Translations under genes and position numbers: made by a program
Part shown: positions 1 through 7,889 of the stretch, one piece after another
Layout of the letters: each line of letters begins with the position of its first letter
Numbering within the stretch: position 1 is the stretch's first letter
The notes under the pieces: generated by a model
Told to the model about the DNA's origin: nothing
What the model saw: only the letters and a program-made list of their open reading frames with translations
Databases searched by the model: none
Origin: Acidobacteriota bacterium
GTDB lineage: Bacteria > Acidobacteriota > Terriglobia > Terriglobales > Acidobacteriaceae
Reading direction: 5' to 3'
DNA length: 64,000 nt
Assembly: GCA_021846985.1 (NCBI GenBank)
Contig: JAJZVX010000004.1
Coordinates: 1 to 64,000, forward strand

Positions 1-260
1 ATCAGCCGCTGCACTTCCCGTTCCTGGTTTGAATTCAAAGCCCGTCCCGCGCCCCGCGGACGATGCCCGTGGCGCACCTTCACCGCCTGCCATCCACCCT
101 GCCGATATGCCTTGACCGCCCCCCATATCGTCCGCTCGGCCAACTCGCACTGGTTGGCAGATACGGCAAGGGTCGCGCCACCAAGAACCATCTTGACCGC
201 CCGTCGGCGCCTCTCATTCAGCGCCGCCTCAGGCAACTTCCTTCCGTCGCATGAACTCAT
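1..260 (-). CDS. IS630-family transposase, N-terminal part (cut by window edge)
   Basis: The minus strand reads open from an ATG at 260-258 to the window edge, giving 86 residues that begin MSSCDGRKLPEAAL. Residues 20-65 look like the helix-turn-helix of IS630-type transposases: a basic helix (NERRRRAVKMVL), then the pattern A-x-S-A-x-x-x-x-x-x-E-R-T-I-W, then a Y-R-x-G-G-W turn followed by a basic linker. This region binds the element's terminal repeats. The DDE catalytic domain would lie left of the window, so intactness cannot be judged. No terminal inverted repeat could be assigned between here and the kinase gene at 485. The family call is from motif pattern only. Confidence 0.6.
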   Translation of the reverse strand, partial: MSSCDGRKLPEAALNERRRRAVKMVLGGATLAVSANQCELAERTIWGAVKAYRQGGWQAVKVRHGHRPRGAGRALNSNQEREVQRL

Positions 261-484
261 GCCATGTTAGACGCTGAAATCAAGCATTCCTTTCATGCCG
301 GATCAATAGAATCGAGTCACAGCACCCATTCTTATGCGGAGCGATCCCGCCCTATGCGGTTTAGCGTATCCGGTCTGTTGCAGCCATTTCAGCGTATCCT
401 TCATAACCCGCCTTCACATTCAGTACTTCTTATTACTATGGTGCTTAAGGCGCGGATAGAGGGTCGTACACTGGGTGTAGCCGT
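261..484. other. Intergenic region between transposase and histidine kinase
   Basis: No gene is supported here. The stretch contains two copies of the word TATGCGG (around 334 and 354) and two of AGCGTATCC (around 363 and 391). These could be parts of an insertion-sequence end or of the kinase promoter. No convincing -35/-10 pair was found. Confidence 0.3.
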
Positions 485-3400
485 ATGTCGGATCGTTTCA
501 GTGGCGTGATGGATCGGCCAGTTGCGCGTTACGCAATGGCCCTCGCGGCCGTAGCCGCCTCGGTTCTGCTGTGCTACCTCCTTGTCCAGGGCCTCGGCAT
601 GGAGATGCCGGCATTCATCACCTTCTATCCGGCCATCATGCTTGTCGCCCTTCTGGCAGGCTTCTGGCCCGGCATCTTTGCCACAGCGCTCTCCGTGTTG
701 AGCTGGAACTACCTCTTCCTGGCCCCCATCGGCCATTCTGTTGCAGACAGAGCATCGGATATTGTTGCTCTGAGCCTCTTTTCCGCGATGGGCGTTTTCA
801 TCAGCCTGGTGGCTGAGCATTACCGCCGCAGCCTCCGCGCCATCGCGGACCTCCAAGCCGAACAGCTCCGCCGCGAGAGCGAAGACAAACTCCGCCAGGC
901 CTCGGAATATCGGCGCCTCGCTCTCGATGCCGCCAGCCTCGGCGCATGGGACCTGCAAATTGAAACAGGAGAAGTGTTTTGGGATGATAGCTGCCGCACC
1001 GGGTATGGCTTCCCCTCCGGCCACTCCGTCACCTATGAGGAGGCCATCGCCCGCATCCTCCCTGAAGACCGCCCAGGCGTCGACGAAGCTGTCAAACAGG
1101 CCGTCGCCGGCGTCCACGACGGCGCCTATCATCGCGAGTATCGCGTCGCCTGGCCCGATGGCTCCATCCACTGGATCGCCTCCCACGGTCGGGTTTACTT
1201 CGACGGCGAAGGAGATCGAAAGCGCCCTGTCCGCTTCCTCGGAGTCAATGCCGACATCACCGGGAACAAGCAGATGGAACAGCACCTCCGTCAGCTCAAT
1301 CGCATCTATAACGTCCTCAGTGACGTCAACCAGACCATCGTCCGCGAGAAGGACTCCGCGGCCATGCTGGAAGCCGCCTGCCGCATCGCCGTCGAAAAGG
1401 GACAATTTCGCATGGCCTGGATCGGGATGGTCAACCCCGATACGCAGGTTCTTGAGCCGGTCGCCTCCAGCGGCGTTGTCGAGGGCTATCTCGATCGCAT
1501 CAGGATCGACTTCGGCGAATCCGCGCCAGACGCCGGTCCCGCCGCCCGCTGTTTCTTCAGTGGCCGGCACGCCATCTGCAACGACATCGAACACGAGATC
1601 CGCCGCCCCTGGCTCCAGGACGCCCTGCGCCACGGCTATCGCTCCGAGGCCTCGTTTCCACTCCTGGACAATGGAACTGTCATAGGCATCTTCTCCCTCT
1701 ATGCCGGCGAGCGGGACTTTTTTGACGAAGACGAAGTCAAGCTCCTCGACGAGATGGCCATGGACATCTCCTTCGCCCTTCGCGTTAACCGCAACGAAGA
1801 GAAGCGCCGCAAGGCCGAACACCACGTCCAGCAGCTCAACCGCGTCTATGCCGTTCTCAGTGACGTCAACCAGACCATCGTCCGCGAGAAGGACTCCGCG
1901 GCCATGCTGGAAGCCGCCTGCCGCATTGCCGTCGAAAAGGGACAATTCCGCATGGCCTGGATTGGCATGATCAATCCCGATACCCATGCCGTCGAACCGG
2001 TCGCCTCCAGCGGCGACGTCCAGGATTATCTCGATCTGCTCGGGATGGACTTTCTCGCTCCCGGCGCTCCGGCGGGGCCGTTGTCGCAGTGCATCCACTC
2101 CGGAAAATATGCCATCTGCAACGACATTGAACACGATCCTCTCTATTCACACTGGCGCGAAAACGCCATGCGGCACGGCTTCCGCTCCTCCGCTGGCTTT
2201 CCCCTCATCGTCGATGGCGCAGTGGTCGGCGCCTTCAACTTCTACACCAGTGAACCGGAGTTTTTTGCCAGCGACGAGCTAGCCCTCCTCGACGAAATGG
2301 CCAAGGACATCTCCTTTGCCCTCGAAGTCAGTCGCCATGAAGCCGACCGTCACAAAAAAGAAGAAGAGCTGCGTTGGCGCACCGCCTTCTTCGAGGCTCA
2401 GATCGAGTCCTCCATCGACGGTGTACTGGTCGTCGACAGCCAGGGAAAGATCCTGCTCCAAAATCAGCGCATGAGAGACCTGTTGCATATTCCCGCCGAG
2501 ATCGCAGACGACCCCGACGATTCGCGGCAGTTGCAATATGTCCACGACCTCGTCAGGAACGCTGATCAATTTCAAGAGAAAATACAGTATCTCTACGCCC
2601 ATCCCGACCAGATCAGCCGCGATGAGATCGAACTCATCGATGGAACGATCCTGGACCGCTTCTCCGCCCCCGTCCGCAACAAGGCCGGCAACTACTACGG
2701 CCGCATCTGGACCTTCCGCGACATCACCCAGTCCCGCCAGATCGAGGAACAGTTCCGCCAGGCCCAGAAAATGGAGTCCATCGGCCAGCTCACCGGCGGC
2801 ATCGCCCATGACTTCAACAACCTCCTCACCATAATCCAGGGCTGTTCGGAGTTCCTCGCCGAGGAAACCAGAGACAATCCCCGCCTCGCCAAAATGGCCG
2901 GGATGATTCTCGACGCATCCCGGCGCGGCTCCGACCTCACCCATCGCATGTTGGCCTTTGCCCGCCGCCAGTCCCTGCAGCCCAGACCGGTCGACATGAA
3001 CCTGCTCATCTCCAATATGGAAAGTTTTCTGCGCCGAACCCTCAGCGCCGACATCGACCTTCAGGTCGTCCCCTCCAGCGAGGAGTGCAACACCCTCATC
3101 GACCCCACTCAGCTTGAAAGCGCCCTGCTCAACCTCTGCGTCAACGCGCGCGACGCCATGCCCGGCGGAGGTAAGCTCATCGTCGAGACCCGCATCGTCG
3201 ACCTCGACGATACCTATGCCGAGCAGTTCGCAGACGTTACCCCAGGCCGCTACATTCAGCTTGCCGTCTCTGACACCGGCACCGGCATCAGCCCGGAAAA
3301 CCTCGTCCGCGTCTTCGATCCCTTCTTCACCACCAAGGGCGCCGGAAAGGGCACCGGCCTCGGCCTCAGTATGGTCTACGGCTTCATCAAACAGTCTCAG

Positions 3401-3916
3401 GGACACATCCGCATCCACTCCGAGCCGGGACAGGGCACCTCCGTCAAGCTCTACCTGCCCATCGCCGATAAGGGCAGCGAACCCGCCCGCCCGGAGCCCA
3501 CGATCCTCACCGATCTCTCTGGCTCTGAGACCATTCTGCTCGTCGAGGACAATGATTCCGTTCGCGAGTACGCCATCTCCCTGCTCGCCGATCTCGGCTA
3601 CCGCATCCTCTCCGCCGCTAACGGCAGGGACGCATTGGAAATCATCAGAAGCCATGGTCGTGCCGATATCGATCTGCTGTTTACTGACGTGGTCATGCCC
3701 GGCATGAACGGTCGCGAATTGGCCATCGAGGCCTGTAAGCTGAACCCCAGGCTCAAGGTGCTCTACTGCTCCGGATATGCCGAACAGGCGATCCTTCATC
3801 AAGGGCTCCAGAACGAGGATGTGCGCTTGCTCAACAAACCCTATAGCCGCCTGGAAGTGGCAAGAAGCGTCCGTGCAATCCTTAATGAAAATCAGCCCAC
3901 GGCAGAAGGGGGATGA
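485..3916 (+). CDS. Hybrid sensor histidine kinase/response regulator (DUF4118-PAS-GAF-GAF-PAS-HisKA-HATPase-REC)
   Basis: This 1143-residue membrane sensor kinase begins with about four transmembrane helices (residues 15-120, DUF4118-like, as in KdpD-type sensors). A short coiled coil follows, then a PAS domain (about 130-260), two GAF domains (about 275-440 and 455-620) and a second PAS (about 630-755). The HisKA phospho-acceptor is H775 in GGIAHDFNN. The HATPase carries DTGTGI and GKGTGLGLS boxes, and a C-terminal receiver has D1068 in LLFTDVVMPGM. All catalytic motifs look intact, so autophosphorylation and relay to its own receiver are expected. The two GAF domains are partly identical at DNA level (see the repeat feature). 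The stop codon overlaps the start of the REC-EAL gene as ATGA, so the pair should be co-translated and the partner is the likely output. The signal sensed is unknown. Confidence 0.92.
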   Translation: MSDRFSGVMDRPVARYAMALAAVAASVLLCYLLVQGLGMEMPAFITFYPAIMLVALLAGFWPGIFATALSVLSWNYLFLAPIGHSVADRASDIVALSLFSAMGVFISLVAEHYRRSLRAIADLQAEQLRRESEDKLRQASEYRRLALDAASLGAWDLQIETGEVFWDDSCRTGYGFPSGHSVTYEEAIARILPEDRPGVDEAVKQAVAGVHDGAYHREYRVAWPDGSIHWIASHGRVYFDGEGDRKRPVRFLGVNADITGNKQMEQHLRQLNRIYNVLSDVNQTIVREKDSAAMLEAACRIAVEKGQFRMAWIGMVNPDTQVLEPVASSGVVEGYLDRIRIDFGESAPDAGPAARCFFSGRHAICNDIEHEIRRPWLQDALRHGYRSEASFPLLDNGTVIGIFSLYAGERDFFDEDEVKLLDEMAMDISFALRVNRNEEKRRKAEHHVQQLNRVYAVLSDVNQTIVREKDSAAMLEAACRIAVEKGQFRMAWIGMINPDTHAVEPVASSGDVQDYLDLLGMDFLAPGAPAGPLSQCIHSGKYAICNDIEHDPLYSHWRENAMRHGFRSSAGFPLIVDGAVVGAFNFYTSEPEFFASDELALLDEMAKDISFALEVSRHEADRHKKEEELRWRTAFFEAQIESSIDGVLVVDSQGKILLQNQRMRDLLHIPAEIADDPDDSRQLQYVHDLVRNADQFQEKIQYLYAHPDQISRDEIELIDGTILDRFSAPVRNKAGNYYGRIWTFRDITQSRQIEEQFRQAQKMESIGQLTGGIAHDFNNLLTIIQGCSEFLAEETRDNPRLAKMAGMILDASRRGSDLTHRMLAFARRQSLQPRPVDMNLLISNMESFLRRTLSADIDLQVVPSSEECNTLIDPTQLESALLNLCVNARDAMPGGGKLIVETRIVDLDDTYAEQFADVTPGRYIQLAVSDTGTGISPENLVRVFDPFFTTKGAGKGTGLGLSMVYGFIKQSQGHIRIHSEPGQGTSVKLYLPIADKGSEPARPEPTILTDLSGSETILLVEDNDSVREYAISLLADLGYRILSAANGRDALEIIRSHGRADIDLLFTDVVMPGMNGRELAIEACKLNPRLKVLYCSGYAEQAILHQGLQNEDVRLLNKPYSRLEVARSVRAILNENQPTAEGG
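1316..1946 (+). repeat. Intragenic 540-bp-period duplication encoding the two GAF domains
   Basis: Bases 1316-1386 recur exactly at 1856-1926, a run of 71 identical bases. Identity continues with a single mismatch to about 1406/1946. Shorter identical blocks recur at the same 540-bp (180-codon) offset, for example around 1459/1999 and 1570/2110. The remainder of each GAF domain has diverged. Confidence 0.9.
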
Positions 3917-5157
3917 GACTTATGCCAGAAAAACGCATTCTCATCTTCGACGATGACGAGGCCGTCGCCCAAACCATCCAGTGGATCGCCGAGAGCCTCG
4001 GCTATCAGGCGGAGTTCACCACCTGCGCCGCCGATTTCTTCGCCTGCCATGACCGCTCCTGCCCGGATGTCATCACCCTCGATCTGGCCATGCCCGGCCT
4101 CGACGGCGTCGAGGTTATACGCCGCCTCGCCGAACGCAAATGCCGCGCCCGCATCGTCATCTCCAGCGGCATGGGCACCCGCATCCTCGAAGCCGCCCAG
4201 CGCTCCGCCGCCGAGCACGGCCTCAACATCGCGGGCGTCCTGCCCAAGCCCATCTCCCGTGAGGCCTTCAGCTTTCTGCTCGGCAAAGACGACGATCCCG
4301 CACCCTCCCCATCCGCCCAGGAGCCCTGCGCCGGCTGCGCGGCCCCGGTAGCCGCGGCGACCACCGTCAGCCCCGGTGTCTTCCGTCCCGCGCCCTCCGG
4401 CCTCGAAGCCGCCATCGAGCACCGCGAGTTCGTCATGGCATACCAGCCCAAAATCCATTGCAAATCCGGCGCGATCGCCGGCTTCGAGGCCCTCGTCCGG
4501 TGGCAGCATCCCGGCTACGGCCTCATCATGCCCGACAGCTTCATCCCCCTCGCCGAGCAGACCGGACTCATCGCCCCCCTCACCACCCAAATCGTCGAAC
4601 AGAGCCTCGCCTGGTTCTCCGCCGCCTTCCCGCAGTCAGGCCTTATGCTCTCCCTCAACCTCTCCGCGTGCAGCCTCGGCGACCTCCAGTTCGCTGACAG
4701 ACTCTCCGCCCTCTGCCGCCGCTTCCAGCTCCCCACCGAGCGCATCATCCTCGAGGTCACCGAATCCAGCGCCATGGTCGACCCCGTCCTCTCCCTCGAC
4801 CTGCTCACCCGCCTTCGCGTCAAGGGCTTCCACGTTTCCATCGATGACTTCGGCACCGGCTTTTCCTCCATGGTCCAGCTCGTCCGCCTGCCCTTCTCTG
4901 AAATCAAAATCGACAAATCCTTCGTCCTCCACGCCAGCCAGTCCCAGGAGTCCCGCACCGTCATCAAGTCCATCGTCGAGCTAGGCCACAGCCTCGGCCT
5001 CACCGTCGCAGCCGAGGGCGTCGAAACCCCCGAGGCCCACGGTTACATCAACACCATCGGGTGCGATCTCGCCCAGGGCTACCTCATCGCCCGCCCCATG
5101 CCCCCCGTTGCCGCCCAATCCTGGGCCGCCCGCCACCTTTCCCCGCCCACCCCCTGA
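3913..5157 (+). CDS. REC-EAL response regulator, c-di-GMP phosphodiesterase
   Basis: The 414-residue protein has an N-terminal receiver (acidic patch D13-D15, phospho-acceptor D57 in TLDLAMPGLDG), a Pro/Ala-rich linker near 135-155, and a C-terminal EAL domain. The EAL motif is at 192-194 (GFEALVRW). The other metal and catalytic signatures, SLNLS, EVTES, DDFGTG, IDKSF and AEGVE, are all present, so active hydrolysis of c-di-GMP to pGpG is expected. There is no DNA-binding domain. The start ATG at 3913 overlaps the upstream kinase stop; an alternative ATG lies 9 bases later. The overlap makes the kinase the obvious phosphodonor. The protein resembles a compact RpfG/PvrR-like cytoplasmic output module. 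Confidence 0.92.
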   Translation: MRLMPEKRILIFDDDEAVAQTIQWIAESLGYQAEFTTCAADFFACHDRSCPDVITLDLAMPGLDGVEVIRRLAERKCRARIVISSGMGTRILEAAQRSAAEHGLNIAGVLPKPISREAFSFLLGKDDDPAPSPSAQEPCAGCAAPVAAATTVSPGVFRPAPSGLEAAIEHREFVMAYQPKIHCKSGAIAGFEALVRWQHPGYGLIMPDSFIPLAEQTGLIAPLTTQIVEQSLAWFSAAFPQSGLMLSLNLSACSLGDLQFADRLSALCRRFQLPTERIILEVTESSAMVDPVLSLDLLTRLRVKGFHVSIDDFGTGFSSMVQLVRLPFSEIKIDKSFVLHASQSQESRTVIKSIVELGHSLGLTVAAEGVETPEAHGYINTIGCDLAQGYLIARPMPPVAAQSWAARHLSPPTP

Positions 5158-5219
5158 ACCCTCTCCCCAAACCGGCTCTTGTCGAGAATCTGTAAAGGTG
5201 CGGATGGTACGCGTTCGTT

Positions 5220-5234
5220 TGCTGCTCGGCAGCA
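5220..5234. terminator. Small hairpin between convergent REC-EAL and B12 genes
   Basis: TGCTGC-TCG-GCAGCA is a perfect 6-bp inverted repeat with a 3-base loop between two convergent genes. It has no T-tract, so it is a weak terminator candidate for either side. Confidence 0.35.
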
Positions 5235-5251
5235 GGAATGCCGGAGTCCGG

Positions 5252-6301
5252 TCAGATCGTCGCCAAAGCCTGCCTCAGGTCAAGGATCGTTTCAGCCGGG
5301 CCGTTTTCCTCGACAAACCGGGGCGACAGCCCGTACGCAGCCCCGCCCAGTATGATTCTCGGCGTCCGCTCGCCCAGCCTCCCCCGGATACTCCGGATCA
5401 ACTCCGCGGCGGCTGGCAGGTTGGAGACTAGTGTCGTCGAGATGCACAGCGTATCCGGAGAAAACTCTTCAACGGTTTCCAGAACCGATCTTTCAGGCAG
5501 ATTGCTGCCGAGGAACCGCACATCCCACCCAGCCGCCTCCATGGCATCCGCTACCATGTTGGAGCCAATCTGGTGCAGTTCGCCGCAAACGCCGGTGACC
5601 ACCATCTTCCCCCGCATGGGAGTCGGGGGAATCATGCGCGGGTAAATCATGGCCACTACATACTGCGCGATCGCGGTCGCCATGTGTTCCTCCGCGACAC
5701 TGATCTTGTTTTGCTCCCAAAGGGAGCCCATCCTGTGTAGCGCCTCCGTGATGACATCGACATAAATATCCACATGCCGGGCGCCGTTTCGAAGCGCCTC
5801 TTCGACAATCGTCAGCGCGGCTTGACGCTGGCCGCCCAGAACCGCGCCGAGAAATGCGCGCATCGTCAGGCTGAGCCCTTCCTCTCCTGTTTCCTCGAGA
5901 CCAGATCCCTGGGCCCCGCATTCCTGTCGGCCCACGGACAGAAACTTCATGACCTCTTCCTGTTCTGAAGGCAAAAGCAGTCCGGCCATGTGCTTTCCTA
6001 ACTGGTCCAGGTTCTCCTCCACCGAGTGCGCATCGATGCCCCGTGCCCCAAGCATCCTCGCCGTCCACCGTGCGTAGTCCCCAAACGCTTCCGGAGAACC
6101 CGCTTGCAAAGCGCCGGCAAGAAACTCGATGTGATAGCACGCATCCGCCGTGCAGAACTGCCGCCCACGCGCGCCAAAGCGTGCCACCCACTCGGGATGG
6201 ATGCGGAAAAACTCCTCGGTCATGGCCTCGGCGGCGCTCTGTTTCACACGCAGCAGCTTTTGCACCAGCTCGAAACGGTTGTAATTCGATTCCCGTGTCA
6301 C
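5252..6301 (-). CDS. Cobalamin-binding sensor protein, CarH/LitR photoreceptor-like
   Basis: The 349-residue soluble protein has a helical N-terminal domain (1-125) that I do not recognise with certainty; it is faintly reminiscent of RsbR-type non-haem globin domains. A four-helix B12-cap domain follows (145-225), then a Rossmann-type B12-binding domain (230-349). The cap carries W195-x9-E205-H206, the W-x9-EH signature that places adenosylcobalamin in light-sensing CarH/LitR proteins. The Rossmann domain has E241-L-H243-Q-I-G246, where H243 would be the lower axial ligand; corrinoid methyltransferases normally show DxHxxG. No MerR DNA-binding domain is present, so output must be by protein contact. 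The gene starts 5 nt after the GGDEF gene and must share its transcript. A corrinoid-shuttle role is possible but less likely. Confidence 0.82.
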   Translation of the reverse strand: MTRESNYNRFELVQKLLRVKQSAAEAMTEEFFRIHPEWVARFGARGRQFCTADACYHIEFLAGALQAGSPEAFGDYARWTARMLGARGIDAHSVEENLDQLGKHMAGLLLPSEQEEVMKFLSVGRQECGAQGSGLEETGEEGLSLTMRAFLGAVLGGQRQAALTIVEEALRNGARHVDIYVDVITEALHRMGSLWEQNKISVAEEHMATAIAQYVVAMIYPRMIPPTPMRGKMVVTGVCGELHQIGSNMVADAMEAAGWDVRFLGSNLPERSVLETVEEFSPDTLCISTTLVSNLPAAAELIRSIRGRLGERTPRIILGGAAYGLSPRFVEENGPAETILDLRQALATI

Positions 6302-6306
6302 ACGCG

Positions 6307-7605
6307 TCAGGCTCCGATCGCACCCGCTGTCCGCGGGCCTTGCGCGATTTCAATCCTGTTTCTGCCCTTTTCCTTGGCGCGGTAAAGGGCTGCATCGGCC
6401 CGCGCCACCAGCTCTTCACCGGTCTCTCCCGGTCCGAAGCTCGCGATGCCCATGCTCACCGCGATCTGCCGTGGACATCCGGGCACCGTCAACTCTGCAA
6501 CTTTCTTCCGGATGCGCTTGGCAAGGGTGACTGCTCCTTTCACCGTCGTCCCCGGTAACAGCAGAACGAACTCGTCACCTCCGAATCGGGCCGCCAGCGC
6601 GTAAGCCCGCATCTGGCTTTTCACAACCGCTCCAAAGCCCTGCAGAACCTTGTCGCCGGTCTTATGCCCAAACTCGTCGTTGATCGATTTGAAACGATCG
6701 AGGTCGGCAAAGATTACGCTCAAGCTCTCTCTGAGACGTTCTGCGCGCGCCGTTTCTCGCGGAAGGGCTTCCTCCAGCATCCGGCGATTGGCCAGTCCGG
6801 TCAGCGCGTCGGTGCGCACCAGCGATTCGATGGTTTCGTTAGTCTTTTGCAACTGCCGGTTCACCCGTGAACTCTCGCGCAAGGCCGCCGAGAGTTCGTT
6901 GGTCAGCTTCAATATTTCCGTCTGAAAAACGGAATCGTGACGGCTTTCCTGGGTCCCCAGCAGAAGAAAGAATCCAGTGCACCGGATCAGTTGAACATCC
7001 CAGGTAACCGGGCTCCGCTCCCCATCGGCCAGATTCAGCAGAAAAGAGCCGTCCTCGGGTCTGTCCTTCGCCGCAAGCCGACAACGCAGGTTCTTGATGT
7101 CGGCGGAAATGAGATAGTGCCAAATTTCCGACGCCCCCTCACCGCCCGGTCCAGTTGGAAAGATGCGCTCTGCTGCGCGGTTTCGGGCGCGGATCGTCCC
7201 GTCCGGCTCCAATAGCAGCGCAAACACCGCTTCGGACCCTATCAGCCACTGTGAGAGCGCAGTCGCTTGCACTTCCAGTGCTTCGTTCAGATCCCGCCCA
7301 TTCTCCGGGCTCTTGAAGCTCTCTGCAACGGTGACTGATGTGAACGATGCATCCAGTTTCAATCCCTTCGGAATCAGCCGGTGCGACTCATGGTGAGCTT
7401 CGCTCCGATGCCACGCGCGAAATGATTCTGCGTCCGTCCATCGCGTCAACAGTAAAAATACCGAAGAGTCCTTGGCGTCCGTCAGAACGTCGAGGCCGCG
7501 GAAACCGGGCGTGCCTTCCACCAGTCGAGGACGGTCGAGGAACGCCCTGCGCACCTCTGCTTCCATCCCGTTGCGAACCCTAAATTGCGAGATTACGGTG
7601 ACCAC
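6307..7605 (-). CDS. Diguanylate cyclase with N-terminal ABM-like and PAS domains
   Basis: The 432-residue protein starts with an antibiotic-biosynthesis-monooxygenase/IsdG-like domain (1-90: an N-terminal strand, then LTRWTDAESFRAWHRSEAH). A PAS-like domain (about 115-225) and a coiled coil (228-265) connect it to a GGDEF domain. The active-site loop is GGDEF at 342-346, preceded by FADLDRFKSINDEFGHKTGD. Substrate and metal residues are therefore intact and c-di-GMP synthesis is expected. No RxxD inhibitory site precedes the loop. The start is a GTG with no clear Shine-Dalgarno. It is first in a two-gene operon with the cobalamin-binding protein. The ABM fold usually handles haem or quinones, so it may be a ligand sensor here; that is inference. 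Confidence 0.9.
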   Translation of the reverse strand: MVTVISQFRVRNGMEAEVRRAFLDRPRLVEGTPGFRGLDVLTDAKDSSVFLLLTRWTDAESFRAWHRSEAHHESHRLIPKGLKLDASFTSVTVAESFKSPENGRDLNEALEVQATALSQWLIGSEAVFALLLEPDGTIRARNRAAERIFPTGPGGEGASEIWHYLISADIKNLRCRLAAKDRPEDGSFLLNLADGERSPVTWDVQLIRCTGFFLLLGTQESRHDSVFQTEILKLTNELSAALRESSRVNRQLQKTNETIESLVRTDALTGLANRRMLEEALPRETARAERLRESLSVIFADLDRFKSINDEFGHKTGDKVLQGFGAVVKSQMRAYALAARFGGDEFVLLLPGTTVKGAVTLAKRIRKKVAELTVPGCPRQIAVSMGIASFGPGETGEELVARADAALYRAKEKGRNRIEIAQGPRTAGAIGA

Positions 7606-7629
7606 GATTCACAGTCTAGCAGTTCAAAA

Positions 7630-7658
7630 CTATTCGGTTCTTTGCGAGAATCTGTAAA
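7630..7658 (-). promoter_or_regulatory. Possible promoter of the GGDEF/B12 operon
   Basis: On the minus strand TTTACA (7658-7653) is followed after 17 bases by GAATAG (7635-7630), 24 bases before the GTG start. The -35 is good and the -10 is weak. The -35 lies inside one copy of the 14-bp repeat. Confidence 0.3.
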
Positions 7659-7686
7659 CACCCCATTTTTACTGGGGTTTTGAGGA

Positions 7687-7863
7687 ATGGCCATTTCCGT
7701 TATTCTGGCAGGCATGAAGGAGACCGACTGGAGCAAGATTCTTGACTGGCCGGGGTACAAGGTAGTGTCCCGGAACCCAGACCGGCAGAGGACGAAGATG
7801 CTGTTGCTCCATTGGCAAAGTCCTCTCGGAATCGAACAGGCACGCGGAACCATTGGTCGATAG
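7687..7863 (+). pseudogene. Short fragment resembling the start of an ISL3-type transposase
   Basis: A 58-codon open frame encodes an internal segment MKETDWSKILDWPGYKVV, which resembles the opening of ISL3-type transposases. Similarity is lost afterwards and the frame ends at TAG 7861. No zinc-finger or DDE region follows. It may be a transposon remnant or a chance ORF; the assignment rests on one short motif recalled from memory. Confidence 0.3.
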
Positions 7864-7889
7864 ATGACAAATCAACCGGCGTTCGTGTT

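Larger units (their letters stand above)
5183..7658. repeat. 14-bp direct repeat bracketing the GGDEF/B12 operon
   Basis: The 14-mer CGAGAATCTGTAAA occurs at 5183-5196, just after the REC-EAL gene, and again in the same orientation at 7645-7658, just upstream of the diguanylate cyclase. The flanking bases CTT-G are also similar. The two copies enclose exactly the two-gene operon. They may be insertion or recombination footprints. The right copy also supplies a possible promoter -35 on the minus strand. Confidence 0.6.

Noticed and set aside
401-2134. 577-codon open frame on the minus strand opposite the histidine kinase
   Set aside because: It mirrors the kinase's codon bias (antisense of GC-rich wobble positions), repeats with the GAF duplication, and has no recognisable domain.
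2279-3802. 507-codon minus-strand frame opposite the kinase catalytic region
   Set aside because: Shadow of a clearly real gene; composition is Gly/Val/Asp-rich as expected for antisense frames.
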